Assembly: GCA_942159475.1 (NCBI GenBank)
Contig: OW804094.1
Span: 131,798,755 to 131,862,754 of the forward strand
DNA from: Sthenelais limicola
Lineage: Eukaryota > Annelida > Polychaeta > Phyllodocida > Sigalionidae
Direction of reading: 5' to 3'
Length of the DNA stretch: 64,000 nt
The translations under genes were made by a program, and so were the position numbers. Of this stretch, positions 38,831-52,000 are shown piece by piece (position 1 is the first letter of the stretch; the number at the start of each line of letters is the position of its first letter). The notes beneath the pieces are model-generated. The model was not told the DNA's origin. It saw only the letters and a list, made by a program, of their open reading frames with translations, and did no database searches.

Positions 38831-41800
38831 TGAGTGTCCAATGTTGTAACCCTTGCCCAGGGAAACAGCTCAGTTATAGAGTTGTGGTCTCTCTCTAGTG
38901 TTGTGTACATGAGCACTGAAATGTGCAGTCCCAAAGCTTGTCAGAGAGAAACAATATCATCATTCATAGGCATTGGTATTTAAAAATTAGAGCATAAATG
39001 AGACATGCATGAGATACGCCTAGATGTTTATTTATCAATGTAAGAAACTGAGTCTCTCATTTCTTCTTTTCGTGTACGTGTTTTCTTTGTTCCTGCGCAC
39101 CTTTATTTAAAGTCATCTGTTGATATTATTTCGATTTTTTTTCGATTGATTATTTTTCGTCATACAGAGACACCACCTTATGGGGTTGAGCAATCAATTT
39201 CATTGTGGGAAGGGGGTTTTGATAATGGTTGCTGGCTAACCAATATCGTGTGAGAACACCAGGAGCATTTTGGTGCTATTAATTACCATATCTAATTTAA
39301 TTGTGTATTTAATTTCATGCTTCCATTAAATGGTGTCATTTAATGATTAAGGGCCGAAATATGCGCGGTTTAACTTATTTAAGATTTTGTATTTATTATC
39401 GCATATATCTTAGTACCCATCATATATCTAGTCCAATGGTAGAGACTGAGTGGAGGAAACATAAAAAAAAGCTGCACTTTTGATATCACCGTGTACCGAT
39501 CGATATATATTAGAAATTGAATGCCATAGTGCCCAGACAGAAATACAATTATCTTCAAATCAAATCAACACACACACACACAAAAGTAGTGAAATACAAA
39601 TAGTTTATATCATCCTGATTAATAAACATCGTATTCAGTATTATACATACTAATTATTTGATATCAAAAAGCTCCATACCATATTTGTTTATCTTGAAGT
39701 TCAGTTGTAATGACATGATTTTCTTCCCTCTTGATTGAGAGTTCATCTTCAAAATATTAGGCCGATAGATGCCAGCTTTTAGTCCTTATTGTGGGGTATG
39801 TGTTGGTGGTTGATAATAATAGGTGTATAATGAACATTGTTGTAACTTTTAAAATTATCCTCATGAAAATATGTGCCACTCCATTTCCTATTAAATCGCT
39901 GACTGAAGTATTTTATCGTCTCTAAAATTGTATGTGCATTGGTATTGTTTGATCAGTTATTAAGAATCATTGTCGATTGCTTGTGATGATGTGTACATTT
40001 GGCTGCAAGTGTGTTACTTGAATCTGACGGTACTCTATAATTGAAACAAAACATACGACCAATAATTTTTTCCATTCCCAAAATGGCACAAAGGGGATAA
40101 TGAGAAAATTATTAAACCTCCCCAAACCAGTCTGTTGCTTGAATTTAGGTACTAATCAACTGTTTATAGCAGTTGAATATTTTGAATCTAATATAAAATA
40201 GCACTTATACTGTCCACAAAAAAACTACCAAGCTTTTTTTCAATACTCTCAAAATACATACCATTGCAAAACTCAAATTTTCCACAAGAAAAGTCACCTT
40301 TGTTTAAATAAAGAAACTTTGGAGTGTAAGAGCTGTGCTTGAGCGCAGCTGGTTTCAATAGTAAAATCGTTTATGAAATCCCATTACGGGTATTCACTAA
40401 AATGTGTATTGCACTAGTTAGGATGCTGACACTCTTGCTTTTCACTCGTAACTCATCCAACATGTGACAATTCGCGTTTTAATAAAGTGAAAATGGATTG
40501 CAAAACTGAAAGATTATAGCTAACACGGAAATAACAAAATTCATTACTGTCCAATTCGCTGTGCATTTATATTATATTTGACGAAGGATTCATACAATAC
40601 AATATCACCAATTACGTTCATCGAACAAGCATGACCACTTTTTGTGTTCATTTATAGAAACTATACTCATTGCTTTCTGTAATTGTAGAACAGACCAATC
40701 TTATATTTAAGGTACAGTTAAGATACTATTGGTGTATTATGCTTTGTAAATATCAGGAATCAGTTGCCTTCCCAAACGGCCAGTGTAGACCCCATGTCAA
40801 AGCTAGTCTATAACATGTGTGAATTCTCTCTGTACAATCATTATCATGTTTCCAATAGTGAACATCAACCACAGTAATCTTGTGGTGAGAAAAAACAAAC
40901 TTGCCAGGTCTCGAGGCTGCTTTCAATTTTAAGGAATTCTAATGGTTTCCATCCAATAGCATACTATTTATTGCAGTTTTGTCACTACAAATATTCACAG
41001 ATTATATTGGGCTACTTTTTGCATAGGTGCTATAACATGAGACGTAATTGATTTCTAGTGGACAGAAAAAAGCTATAGAGGTAATTGTACCTTCGATTAA
41101 TCTACAAGTCATATCTTGGTACTACAATACGGATGGTAGCTGGTCGTAGGCTTGTAACGGTGATAAACTTTGCACTATTCATTCCCTATCTTAAAGCCTG
41201 GCGCTCGAGAAATAATTATTTTTAGATGTAATTTATTGTGCAAAAAGCTGGGCATAATGGGATGACGTTGGGCCTAATACATAGCTGGGTTTTTTCATTT
41301 ATGGAATCGATGAGAAGTACTTCATTGCCTCCTGAAACTGAATGCGAAGATCATAGATATCGGATATCAAAGACAAAGTATCTATTGGAACCTTTGAGTC
41401 ATGAGCGTGAACAATGGTGAAATTTCTGTTTTATAGCAATATTTTTCGGTAGATAGTAAAATCATAGTAATTGTGGTTTGTCGTTCGTTAGAATGTGTCT
41501 AACGTTCGGTTGACAACTTTTGTGAACATTTCACTCACTCATCTCAGTGATAAAAATATCTATACTGAATGGGAAATTCTCGGATGAAACTAATTCATTC
41601 CCTTATATTAAGGCTATTCAACTTTAGGCCATTTTCGCTTCCCTCACGTGTCAAAACACCCAAATCACCAGTTATGAACTAGGGGTTGTAGTTAAATAAA
41701 TGTAAGGAGCATTTTGGCTACTACTGCATACTAGAATTGTGGAGTGAAAGTAAGAATAAATGTTTTGAACTTGTATCGTTTGTAATTATTCGGATCGTCA

Positions 41801-42774
41801 GTAAACATTGTGGGCACCAGCTTCGATGTCGATGTAGACTATCTTTTGCAAGATGGTCGGTCTGCTTTGTCCATGGGCTAGAAACCGCATACCATGGACT
41901 GGTTTTGTGAACAGGAAATTGAAAGAATCTCTAGGGTGCTTGCCTGTGTCAGTCTAATGCTGATAGAAAGTGTTCAAATTATCAAAAAGAAGCATTGTAG
42001 ATCCCAATCTGGTTTGTCAATAAGCTTCAGGAAATCTGAATTGTGTAAGTCAGAAACAGACATCATTCGCGTCCCTTATTTCTCCTTGTATCTGTTGATT
42101 GCCCCGGGTGTGATTCGTGGCGCTATTCTAAGGTTGTAAATGCGGTAGGGTTAATTGTTGCAGTAAGCGATAACTCGAAAAACAAATTGTGTCCACTGAT
42201 CTATGCTCACGTTTTCACTTGATTAGTTCCATCCCTTCGGCATGATATTATTAGTTAAAATTGAAAGCTCACTGACGTTATTTAAAGCAGTATTAAACCA
42301 ACATGATTATGGAGCACGTTTATAGTGAGGCGTTGGCTTCTTTCATGCCCCTCTGTATTTTATATTTTTTACAACCATTAACATGTTAGTCTAGATAACA
42401 AGGTTTTGCAGCAAGGTAACTTAGCAAGGCAATGGTGTGTATCCTTATCCACAACTTGTCTTTCAGCGGAGCTTCATAACGCTGCGGACTAGAATATGGA
42501 TGTTTTCATGGATTTCGTGTATATCAAGTAATCATGACACAGATATCGTCTGTGAACTAAGCACGTTACATTTTTGTATTTAGAGGTTGTTTTAGTATGT
42601 TGCGGTTGTATGCTCGTTGTCACGTGCTAAGAAGAATATAATGGCGTACAAGTATGCCACGGTATTGATGCATTTTCTAGAAATAAACAGCACCGAAACA
42701 ACACTCGTGTTCTATAATGTAATTGCGTGAGAGTTAAGGAGAAAATAAGATGGGAAATACATGTTTTTTTTTCT
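38831..42774. other. RhoBTB 3' untranslated region and convergent intergenic space
   Basis: Nearly 4 kb lie between the RhoBTB stop and the inferred NHP2 3' end. AATAAA signals on the plus strand occur at 40307-40312, 41695-41700 and 41755-41760. The last is followed by T/G-rich sequence and could end a long UTR. There is a short CA repeat near 39570. The open frames at 41238 and 41894 show no family resemblance. Confidence 0.55.
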
Positions 42775-42780
42775 TTTATT
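42775..42780 (-). terminator. NHP2 polyadenylation signal
   Basis: TTTATT on the plus strand is AATAAA on the NHP2 strand, about 160 bases past the stop codon. Position and sequence fit a cleavage and polyadenylation signal. Confidence 0.55.
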
Positions 42781-42936
42781 ACTACAGATAATACACAATT
42801 AGTACGAGTGAGACTTAATGGTAAACGAAAGAATTTCTTATATGATATAAATGCGTGATAGTGATTAACTGGATGAAGATGAATGCAACTGAATTAGCTT
42901 TGTTTCATAGAAAAAATGGCTGCTTTGGTATAACGG

Positions 42937-45774
42937 CTAGATTGGAAGAGGAAGGTCTTTGACTTCTTCGAAACAAGCGTCGTAAAGTTCTTGATAGTCT
43001 TCATGAGGCTTGATCATCAACATACATGTAGGTCTCTTGGAACCACTTGCAAGACCGAGATCCTGAAAAAAATATTCACCATATATCCAGAGTTCACAGC
43101 ATTGTCCTAATATCCAGACTAAAGCTTGAGTGATAAGCGCAATTTAGGAATATTTTTTAAAATTCTATCAACATAACATGTTAACGCACAACAATTATGT
43201 TAATTAGGCTCATATTTGAGAAGTTGGGCTGATACAATATTACAATGGGATAGTTATTCTCAATTGAACCTTAAAATTTAAGAGACTATTATACAGACGT
43301 TAAAGAAAAGCAGTAATGATACAAATTTACCATAAACCAATCCTAACATGGATTGGTAGAAAACTACTTTTGTTTAAATTACTTCAAATGATTAGGCTTA
43401 TTCTTTGTGCACATTAATTCCTGTGTAATACCGGGACCAACAAAAAGGGTTAGAGTAGATATTTTCACACCAAGTGCATCTATGACTATGCTGTAACTGG
43501 GTGTCATGGAACTTACTTCTTTTGAGGGAACGTAGCAATAGGGAATGTCTTTCTCTTCGCACACCATCGGCATATGGCAAATCACATCAACGGGACTGGT
43601 ATTGCCGGCAAATATAATGATCCTACGCAGAAAAGAAGGTTCATGTAGTATATTTTTATAGATTAATCTACTGCACCATAATAATGGACAAATTCGTCCT
43701 AAATCATATTTCTCAAAATCGTCATATGAATTGAGCATCATGATGCAAATTTTAACAATGAGAACTGCTTAATCAATTCTTCCTAAATCCCAATAAATAA
43801 TTATCACATTAATCCCCCACCCCCACCCCGGGAATTCCAGTATTATTTCTTTAACAGTACACCGTTTTCTTAATAATAGGAATATCGTTCCCAAATTTTC
43901 AGGATGTAAAAATGTTATAACGATGGATTTTATAGATGGGTAGCAATAGTTGTCATTTGTATATGATGTGGATTCTCTTAGAAAAATAATTAACATCTTA
44001 GGCTAATTTTATGAAGGTGCACTTGAGCGGACATACACATATGTCTTTTGGGAATGATGCTTAAAAGTTAAATACAAAATAACTTTTGAAATACTGTAAA
44101 ATTGACATTATTGATCGATTTCTTGGCTGGTACTTTCAGTCAGTCATTATTTCCATAGCTGGTGTACACAACATATTTATGATGCATACATTCTGCACTT
44201 GAATATCGCAGCTGATTGGGATAATCTTCGATTAAAAAAGTATCTAGGCTGCGCCACCTACATCTCATCTGTTCTGCCATCTGACGATAGGCAGACACAC
44301 TAGAATTGGATTATCAGATTACCCTCCCTTTTCCCCCTCCCCTACCCCCTTTTATCATGCCTGCGCCCCCTCCCCCCCCCCCCCCCGCCAATGTTGTGGA
44401 TGAACACCATGGCACCCCTGCCAAAACCCCCAAACCATGCATGCATTGGAAATGTGTACCACAACACCAGATTTGTTTGCTCCATGGCACTACTTTGCTG
44501 GTGTAAAGGTTGTCGTTTACTCGACTGGGATTTCCCCTGTTGACCTATTCTACATGCCTGTTTCCATTGCACTAACTTTTTACAGAAAATGGGCCATTTT
44601 AGACTTTGAGATTTAAAATTATTTTATTTCAAAGAGACTGGGGGCATATGATAGCGATTATCCAGCCACGTCTATCCACCCCCACCCCCTTCCCCCCCAA
44701 AAGAACACATTTATTTTAGGGCGAGGAAGTTGGACAAACTTTAGTAGATTAAGAATTTATAGATCTGGTAAAAATGCGAAACAAATCTATATGGCTATAT
44801 GCCAGCATAGTGGCCTCCAGCTGAAGGAAAATAATCCGTTTCCCCTAATAAGGCCACTTAGTTAACACCGCAATCGTTAAAGGGAATGAATACAGAATTC
44901 GTATGACATGAAAATAAATTTGAATTCAAGATGAATAAATTTCATTCAAGATCACTGCTTTTACTACATACCCGGTTTCTCCTTTTCTGACAAATTTCTG
45001 GACTTCACGAATACCTTTCCTTAGCTGTTTTTGTTTCTGGGCTGAAATGGAAGAATGGGAAAAATAATTCAATTACCCAATAAACACAAGGTTTAGCTTC
45101 AACTTCAAGAGTAATAAGTAACTTGGGGTTGAAACTTTTTAAAAAGTTTGACAGAGCATCCCTCTATAATATTTAAACGATGAAAAGTGGCTCAAAGGAG
45201 ATCTATGGTGAATATTAATATTATTGGCTTTTGTGGTATTGTGGTGTTTGTTGGTGTTAAATGGTCGGATGAAGTAAATAAATGGCTCTACAATCCAAGA
45301 ATGCAGTGCCAGTGGTAGACAAGGTAGACACTTTTACTATCACAAAAACCCATGGCCATGGCATGGGCTGACTAAACTAAAGCAAACTTTAAGTTTAGCA
45401 GTTTAGCTTTAGGCCTAGTAAGGCTTTAATTATTTTCCCAATTTTCCAGGGCCCTCGGAGAAGACCCTTTACTGAATAGTATGAATCCATCTACCTAGAT
45501 CTACTATAGTTGTAGCCAAGTACCTATGTAGGCCTACGGGCTTCACGGGGTTCGTGGGCAATAATATAGACAGTTGGGGGGCAATGGGGGCTAAAGCACA
45601 AGCATGCCTACCTTTCTTCACGACTTTGAATACTTTTTTAGTTAACTTTCGGGAAGCCAGAGGGTTGGCAATTGGTCCAACCTGCCCAACAAGTTCATCC
45701 CAGCGTTCTTCTTTGTTCGTATCGTCATCATCGCCACCAGCAGACTTCCTTTTTTCCTTATTTTCCTTTCCCAT
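42937..45774 (-). CDS. NHP2: H/ACA ribonucleoprotein subunit NHP2, complete, 4 exons
   Basis: Exons on the minus strand: 45774-45612, 45041-44972, 43622-43517, 43062-42937 (TAG). Phases close to give 154 residues, against about 153 in human. The protein is an L7Ae/L30e-family RNA-binding core subunit of H/ACA snoRNPs, which pseudouridylate rRNA and snRNA and form part of telomerase RNP; it acts in nucleoli and Cajal bodies. Visible signatures are [17 protein letters not shown] (residues 34-50), [18 protein letters not shown] on exon 2, [18 protein letters not shown] and [12 protein letters not shown] across exons 3 and 4, and the C-terminal [10 protein letters not shown] ending LPLPI. The N-terminus is acidic and lysine-rich, as in homologues. 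The start ATG has A at -3 and G at +4. It is divergent from PUF60 and shares its upstream region. SNU13 is a relative, but the [10 protein letters not shown] and KPHE features fit NHP2. Confidence 0.96.
43063..45611 (-). other. NHP2 introns
   Basis: The introns are 45042-45611, 43623-44971 and 43063-43516. The middle one contains C-rich runs (around 44371-44386 and 44680-44698). H/ACA or C/D snoRNAs are often found in introns of such genes, but I could not recognise one with both conserved boxes and a stem. Confidence 0.8.
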
Positions 45775-46029
45775 TTTGGTTTTGTATGTTACCTTACTGA
45801 AGCGATCCTGAAGCAGCGTGTTGTAGAGAAACCACGTTGCCCGGAAGTTCCGGTCTATGTCTTTTTTTAAAATTCTTTATCATCCAACTACATTATCCTC
45901 AGAATAGCAACTAAAATGCTAAAATGTGTTGAAAAGAACATATGTTACTGAAAAAAATAGAGTACATAGTGAGAAAAAAATAGCTCTCGTAGTTCCGAGA
46001 CATTGGCGAGAGTCACGGCAAACAACAAA
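45775..46029. promoter_or_regulatory. Shared bidirectional promoter of NHP2 and PUF60
   Basis: Only 255 bases separate the divergent start codons. The segment has CCGGAAGTTCCGG (45841-45853), a palindromic pair of ETS cores, plus TTCCG at 45993 and an inverted CCAAT (ATTGG, 46002-46006). No TATA box is seen. At the PUF60 start the sequence AAAATGGCGTC fits the YY1 motif and resembles the TISU element of genes with very short leaders. Factor identity is inference from motif resemblance. Confidence 0.65.
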
Positions 46030-49000
46030 ATGGCGTCCATGATTCCAGCAGATATGCAGTTCATGACGAACGGTATAGCTACGAATGTAAGTAATTAATT
46101 ACGTTTATTTCTTTTATTTGTAGGAAATATTCTAAAATAATAACTGGTCGTTTGATACAAGTAATAAAAAAACATTAACACCGAACGGTCACTTGTCACG
46201 ATCCAATTTTCCAAGTGTCTCGATAAGAAGACAGTTAAATCGATAATGATAACCGGTGGCGGTGGTGACCGTCGACCAACCTAAGGCTAGGCTAGCCGTT
46301 TAAATTTTTATGTTTTTGCGTGAAGCTAAAATCCGTTTTTGTGCCCGTTTACATTAAGATGGTGACATTGATTATGTTGATGGTGATTTTAACAGTAACT
46401 GACTTTGGGTCGCTAGTAAGGTGGTACCAATATTGAATATATAAAACTAAAATTATTGAAGCCAGACAATGAGACATATGACTTGTCTCATGTCTGATTT
46501 GAGGGGATGCTGATCCACTGTTTGGTGTATAATCTCGAGGCGAAAGGCACGAAATGGAGGTTATTAATATTTTCAGTCTCTGCCTATGATTCACAAGGCA
46601 GTATTTAGTTACCAGTATAGTCACAATAGTGTAATGAATGAGCCAGAAGCCTCTAGTTTAGACTAGTCTACCCATTTCAAACACATGTTTACAAAATAGA
46701 CATAGTCATAGACTAGTGCTAGGGTGCTTTCTCCATACGCAAGACTTATTTTAATCTTGATTGACCAATCACCACCCTGGATCTTTAATAGATAGATTGA
46801 CCTGGGCCCAACCTGGAGCATATTAACTCTAGATGCCAAACCAACTCAGCGGCAACTGGCACTTTTGGCCCCAAAAAGGCAAATCAGTTTAACCTTCACA
46901 TCGAAATAAATTGGCTCTCTCTATTGTGACCACATATCTTTTATACCGTGGATTAGGCCTACATAATTTTGACATCGCCAGGGATTTAGATAAGCATTTC
47001 TATTTAACGATTTTTATTCAGCCATAGAATATTTTGTAACAAGTACTATTTTCTCAGATCCTGCTGTTATGTTTACAAATATGAGTTTACTAATTATAAT
47101 CTGACGACAAACTTTAACATTAGAAGTACAAAAAAGAGAACGCAAATGATGGAATAGTAATAATAGTTTCTAAGAGCCTCGCACTTAGGCAAATTGAAGA
47201 TTCTGGATGACTTTACTACATTTCTTTTACTCTTGCCTTCAGGGTATTCCCGCGATGTCGCCCATGAGCATGGCCGGTGGATTCGGAGGGAGCACTGAGA
47301 GCGAAATGATTGTTAAGATGCTTAAATTGGAACCAGGACAAGGTAGACATATTGTCTTCTCTTTCGTCGACAGTGATGATCGCAGTAGTATTGTAAACAA
47401 AATGGATCTAGAACCTTTTCTCTTGCTCTGAATTGAACTTCATAAATCAAAATTTCATTTACTGTTCATCGAATACTGCTGCTTCTGATGCTGTCGTTTT
47501 AATCTTGTGGCATTTTTCTGGGTATGAATGATGTGTTGAATGAGACCCCAGTCAAAGTTTTGGCTTTGTAGTCAAAAGTTTTTCCGCCCACTGTAGTACA
47601 TTTGTGTCACTATGAAACGGATAAAATTTACTTCGTGAAACTCCCCCCCACACAAAATGCATGGCGTAACTATTGTAGATTGGAGAGAGATGAAGAGACA
47701 GTATGGTATCTCGGTGATTTTGTGAGCCCCCTTAGGGGACCCGTTCCAATCCCTCTTCAGGAGGGATATTGTAACATTAACGTCATGCCACCTGTTCTTC
47801 TTTGTGTGTTTTCCAGGTTCTAAGGACAGACAAACATGAGAGGCATTGCTACCCTTGCGTTTATGACCATCTTTCTGCCAGTGAGCCATGCCTCAGTATT
47901 TTGTGTGCTAGGTTCATTAATGTACCAATTGTGTTCATTATTTTGCTTAGCCTTATTTTGTGTCATAATGATAAAGAACAAAATCAATAGTACAACATGA
48001 TGTAATGTTACGTTGCTCTGGGTGGTAAATCGAAGCATCGAATTAATCCAGTGAATGATTAATAGATGTCTTACGACCTACGTGGTTTTTTTTATTATTT
48101 TTTCGTCATTTTGCATATTTTTTTGGCTCATGGATATCAAAGAGTCATGGTTTTGAACCAGTTTTTGAGCATTTAGCCTTAAATAAATGGGATATTGTTT
48201 TTGAACTGTTAAACGGTCGGTTTATTTCGAATGGTACGATGTGTTTGGTCATATAGTTGGGCATTTTAACTGGACACTTAAGAGAATGAGGGAATGACAT
48301 TTTATTTCCGTGAAATGTTCTTTCCAGTTGCTTTTGCAGGAGTAAACCAGTGAATTGATGGGAGATGTTGCCGCGCAATGTACACCAAAAGCTTTCCCCA
48401 CTATACATTTGCCGTCCCCGTGGTCAGATACATGGTTGACCACAACGTTGGCTCATTACTCTATGCATCTGGACATCACTAAGTTCTAACTTGGAAGACA
48501 TTTATTTCATTGCCTTCTGTAAACGTTAATTTGTTTGGTCTGGGTAATCACATCATGAGGCCTTTTGGTTCATATTTGTCATAGAGATGTGCTTATGGTG
48601 GACCAAAGGAATAGACAGTCCTTCACATAATTACCAGATCCTGAATTGCGAATTCTTTGTTGATTAATTAGTATCTCATGAGATAACCCAAAGAAGTATC
48701 GGGATATTCAAAACAAATTTTTATTTTTTCCTATCCATAAAAGACAAAACCGCCAGGATATTCCATATTATTGGCATACCCCATTACCCCAGTTTCATGC
48801 TACGAATATCACTGGATTTAGGTTCTTCGGTACTAATGCAGTATTTTTTCTCTGTTTATCTATGTTTTGCAGGAGCTTCTCTTGTCCCCACACTCCGCCC
48901 ATCATGCAAAATCGACTCCATTAAAGTCTCCGGCGAAAAAAAGAACTTTAGACTCAGCGCAAGCAGAGTTTAACATTACTCCGTAGCCAACATGCTTTTC

Positions 49001-52000
49001 ATGGAGATGAAGCATGCAGATGTAACTAACATTGTAGCACATCATGTTATATCATATTATGTTAAACCTTCATCTCGGGAAAATGTCTATTAAAACGTTC
49101 GAATAAGTTATCTTGGTAAGGGCTCAAAATCTTTAGAAGTTAATCATGGTGAGGAAAAGGATTACGCATGCTCTGATAGTTTCATATTGCTAAGGACTTT
49201 TCGGTCAATTAAAGTTTGGCAGTCTCAGTTCATAAGCTTAATCATATATAAATATCTCTGAGGAACAATAATTGTAGCATTCTTGTGGCATAGTATTAGT
49301 CACAAAATATGCTTAAAATGAAATGGATGAGTTGGGGAAAATGCCATGGACATCTTTTCTATTCATGTCTTTCAGGATGCATTGCATACCCTTGGCCAGG
49401 GGGACGCGACGATCATTTGACCATTCAACACTTTGATCCCGATGGCGCCTTCATTCTCTCTTTGTACTTTTTTTTTCAAAGCGTATTTTTTTTATCTTAA
49501 GACATCCTTCCCTCAATCGAATTTGCCTCATGCCATTCATTTTCTGTCTTGCGTGTAAAACATATATCTCATCATTGTTGAAATGTTGACAGTTCAACTG
49601 AATTAATCAGACAATTAAGTGAGAGAGAAAGAGTTTAAAATACTCTTTTTAAGTAAACTTAAACTGTTTTCTGATAGCTTGACGTAAGTATCGGTATCCA
49701 TAAATATGCAGTTGTGTGAAGGATTGAAATGTTAACGAAAAAAGAGACTAGGTTGTATCAAGATGAACAATCGTTCACACTGCTACATGATGTGTATACA
49801 AATTGAAGTACTGCTCTTCGCTCGCTATTACCTTGACAGCTGATGTTACATATTGTGCCCCCGGACTGAGACGCTCATGGTCTAACATGTGTTTTATTTC
49901 TTTCCTTTTTCTCTTTTTCTGTGTTTTTATGTATTCAGTCTGGACCCAAATGCGGTGAGCTATTTGAGACGTGGAATGGGGATAATTAGGCATCGCCAAC
50001 TTACGGTTGTAGCTACTCATTCAGATTGGGACAGCAGCTCCCACCGTCAGTGACAAACATGACCAGCCACTCGGTAAAGATTGAGTTGCCCACGGCCGAT
50101 ACTACTTCTATTTATTCTCCATTCATTGTTACACTGTCCATCGTGTCTGATTTCATTGCCCTGTCCGCAACATTCACACGTTGTATTCTAAGTCGTGTCA
50201 ACCGCTGGAAAAAGACAAATAGACACGTGTTCTTAGTTGCTCAGGTGCTTAGCCGTACACAAGGGGGTTGAAGCTCGCTGACTTTGATGGATTTATTCTT
50301 GAGGGAAAGAGGGACTAGCTACTCGTTTAATGAATTTTGTTTGAGTCCGCTATCCCGATCCTTTCCCTGTAGACTTTTGGGTACATCTATCGTCTTGCTC
50401 TAGGTTTAGGGTCTTCCTCAATATTAAAAGAAAAAATTTCCATCTAGAGGTTCTGCCTCAGGAAATGAAATCATGGGGAGCACTGCAAATATATCCATAT
50501 ATGAAAGTGACCTTTAGTGTAACAAACGAACCAAAGGTAGTTTGCATTCTTACGAGGGCATGCATCTAGCAAAACAATTTGCTTCTTACTCACGGAAAGT
50601 GAGATGCGAATACGTTCATCCCGTTGCTAAAAGAGATAGGTGGCTTCTAGGTTAGGCACATTCGGCAGTACCCCCTTCAGAAAGCACACAAGTAGCTCCT
50701 CACTAAATTTTGTCGTAAGGCCCTGACCAAGCAGTCTCCCCATGAATTATGATATGAGAAGTCTAACTCTAGCTTTGGTTTTGTAGAGGTGCCGATGGCT
50801 GGCTCGGAGGAGGCAAAACAGGGCCTGAAGCCTTTCATCCTCCCGACCCTGACGGCCGAACAGCAAGAGGTGGTGCAGAAAGCCAAGAAGTACGCCATGG
50901 AGCAAAGTATAAAGAGTGTCCTCGTTAAGCAGACCATTGCCCACCAACAACAACAGATGCTTAACTTCCAAAACACTGTCCAGCGGCAGCAGGCTCTAGC
51001 ACTCATGTGCAGGTAAGTGGATCGAAAACGCAAGACCCCCATACATGTATTTCCTACAGGATCTAATAATGCTTTTGTTCTGATTGTTTTGCAAGTCCGG
51101 CTGCACAGATGTACTGCCACGTGGGTTTAAAGTGGTACTTGCCACTGAGGCCCTGATTTGGGGAAAGGTTGCTCGAATTTCAATCATGTGTCAGATCATT
51201 ATGTCAGTGAACAGTACCATGAAGCATTTTATGTAAGAAATACATATATGGCGTATTTATTTTAAGGGTTTAAAACCCTAGATTTGTTTCATTCTGGTGT
51301 GCTGGAAAGACATGACTGTTCGTGAAGAAAGCCGCCTGCTCCAATTGTGCATCTAATTAGTTTAAATTGCTATATACATGTAGATGGAACAGGGGTATGT
51401 GCCTCCTGACCCTCTCTTACTACCCAACCCTACAACATGCTCTGGGAAGCACATGCTCTTGTTAGCAACCTATTGTAAAGTTATTTTTTTTTGTCTCATT
51501 TGAATTGCTCGATGGATTGTCCGCCACACACACTTCATTAATATATAGCAGCTCTTGTATTCGATACAAATATGTCTGCTCATGCAAGTCGTGGAAAATT
51601 GGAATCACATTTCCAAATGATGTATAGTCAAAATTGTGATCTTAATAACTAGCACAAGACAATCTAAAAAATATCTCTTCGTTGTTGTACATACATGTAC
51701 AAAAAACAACACATTTATTGTACCCCTGTTAGTTAGCTTAGCGTTATTTTGTTGTGAATATATCATTTAATTAGTTGGGGGAATTGACACTCATACTTCT
51801 GCCGCCTGATGGTATTAAGATTTTAACTAATTGCTAATTTTGCTTTTCAGAATCTACGTCGGGAGTATCAACTTTGAAATTAAGGAAGATACCATCAAAC
51901 AGGCCTTCTTACCGTTTGGACCTATCAAGAGCGTTAGTCTTTCTTGGGACCCAGTCACGAATAAACACAAAGGCTTTGCTTTTATTGAATATGAAATACC

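Noticed and set aside
48872..48972. Possible alternative PUF60 exon after TTTTGCAG
   Set aside because: It is open for about 33 codons, but no good donor is present and no homology is recognised. It may be an alternative end, but the sequence does not show it.
49309..49500. Possible extra PUF60 exon after the acceptor-like CTTTCAG at 49377
   Set aside because: The open frame reads on from phase 1 but has no donor and ends in a stop after low-complexity Phe. Exons 2 and 3 join in phase without it.
50677..51120. Minus-strand frame of 147 codons
   Set aside because: It is antisense to PUF60 exon 3 and is explained by the coding constraint on the other strand.
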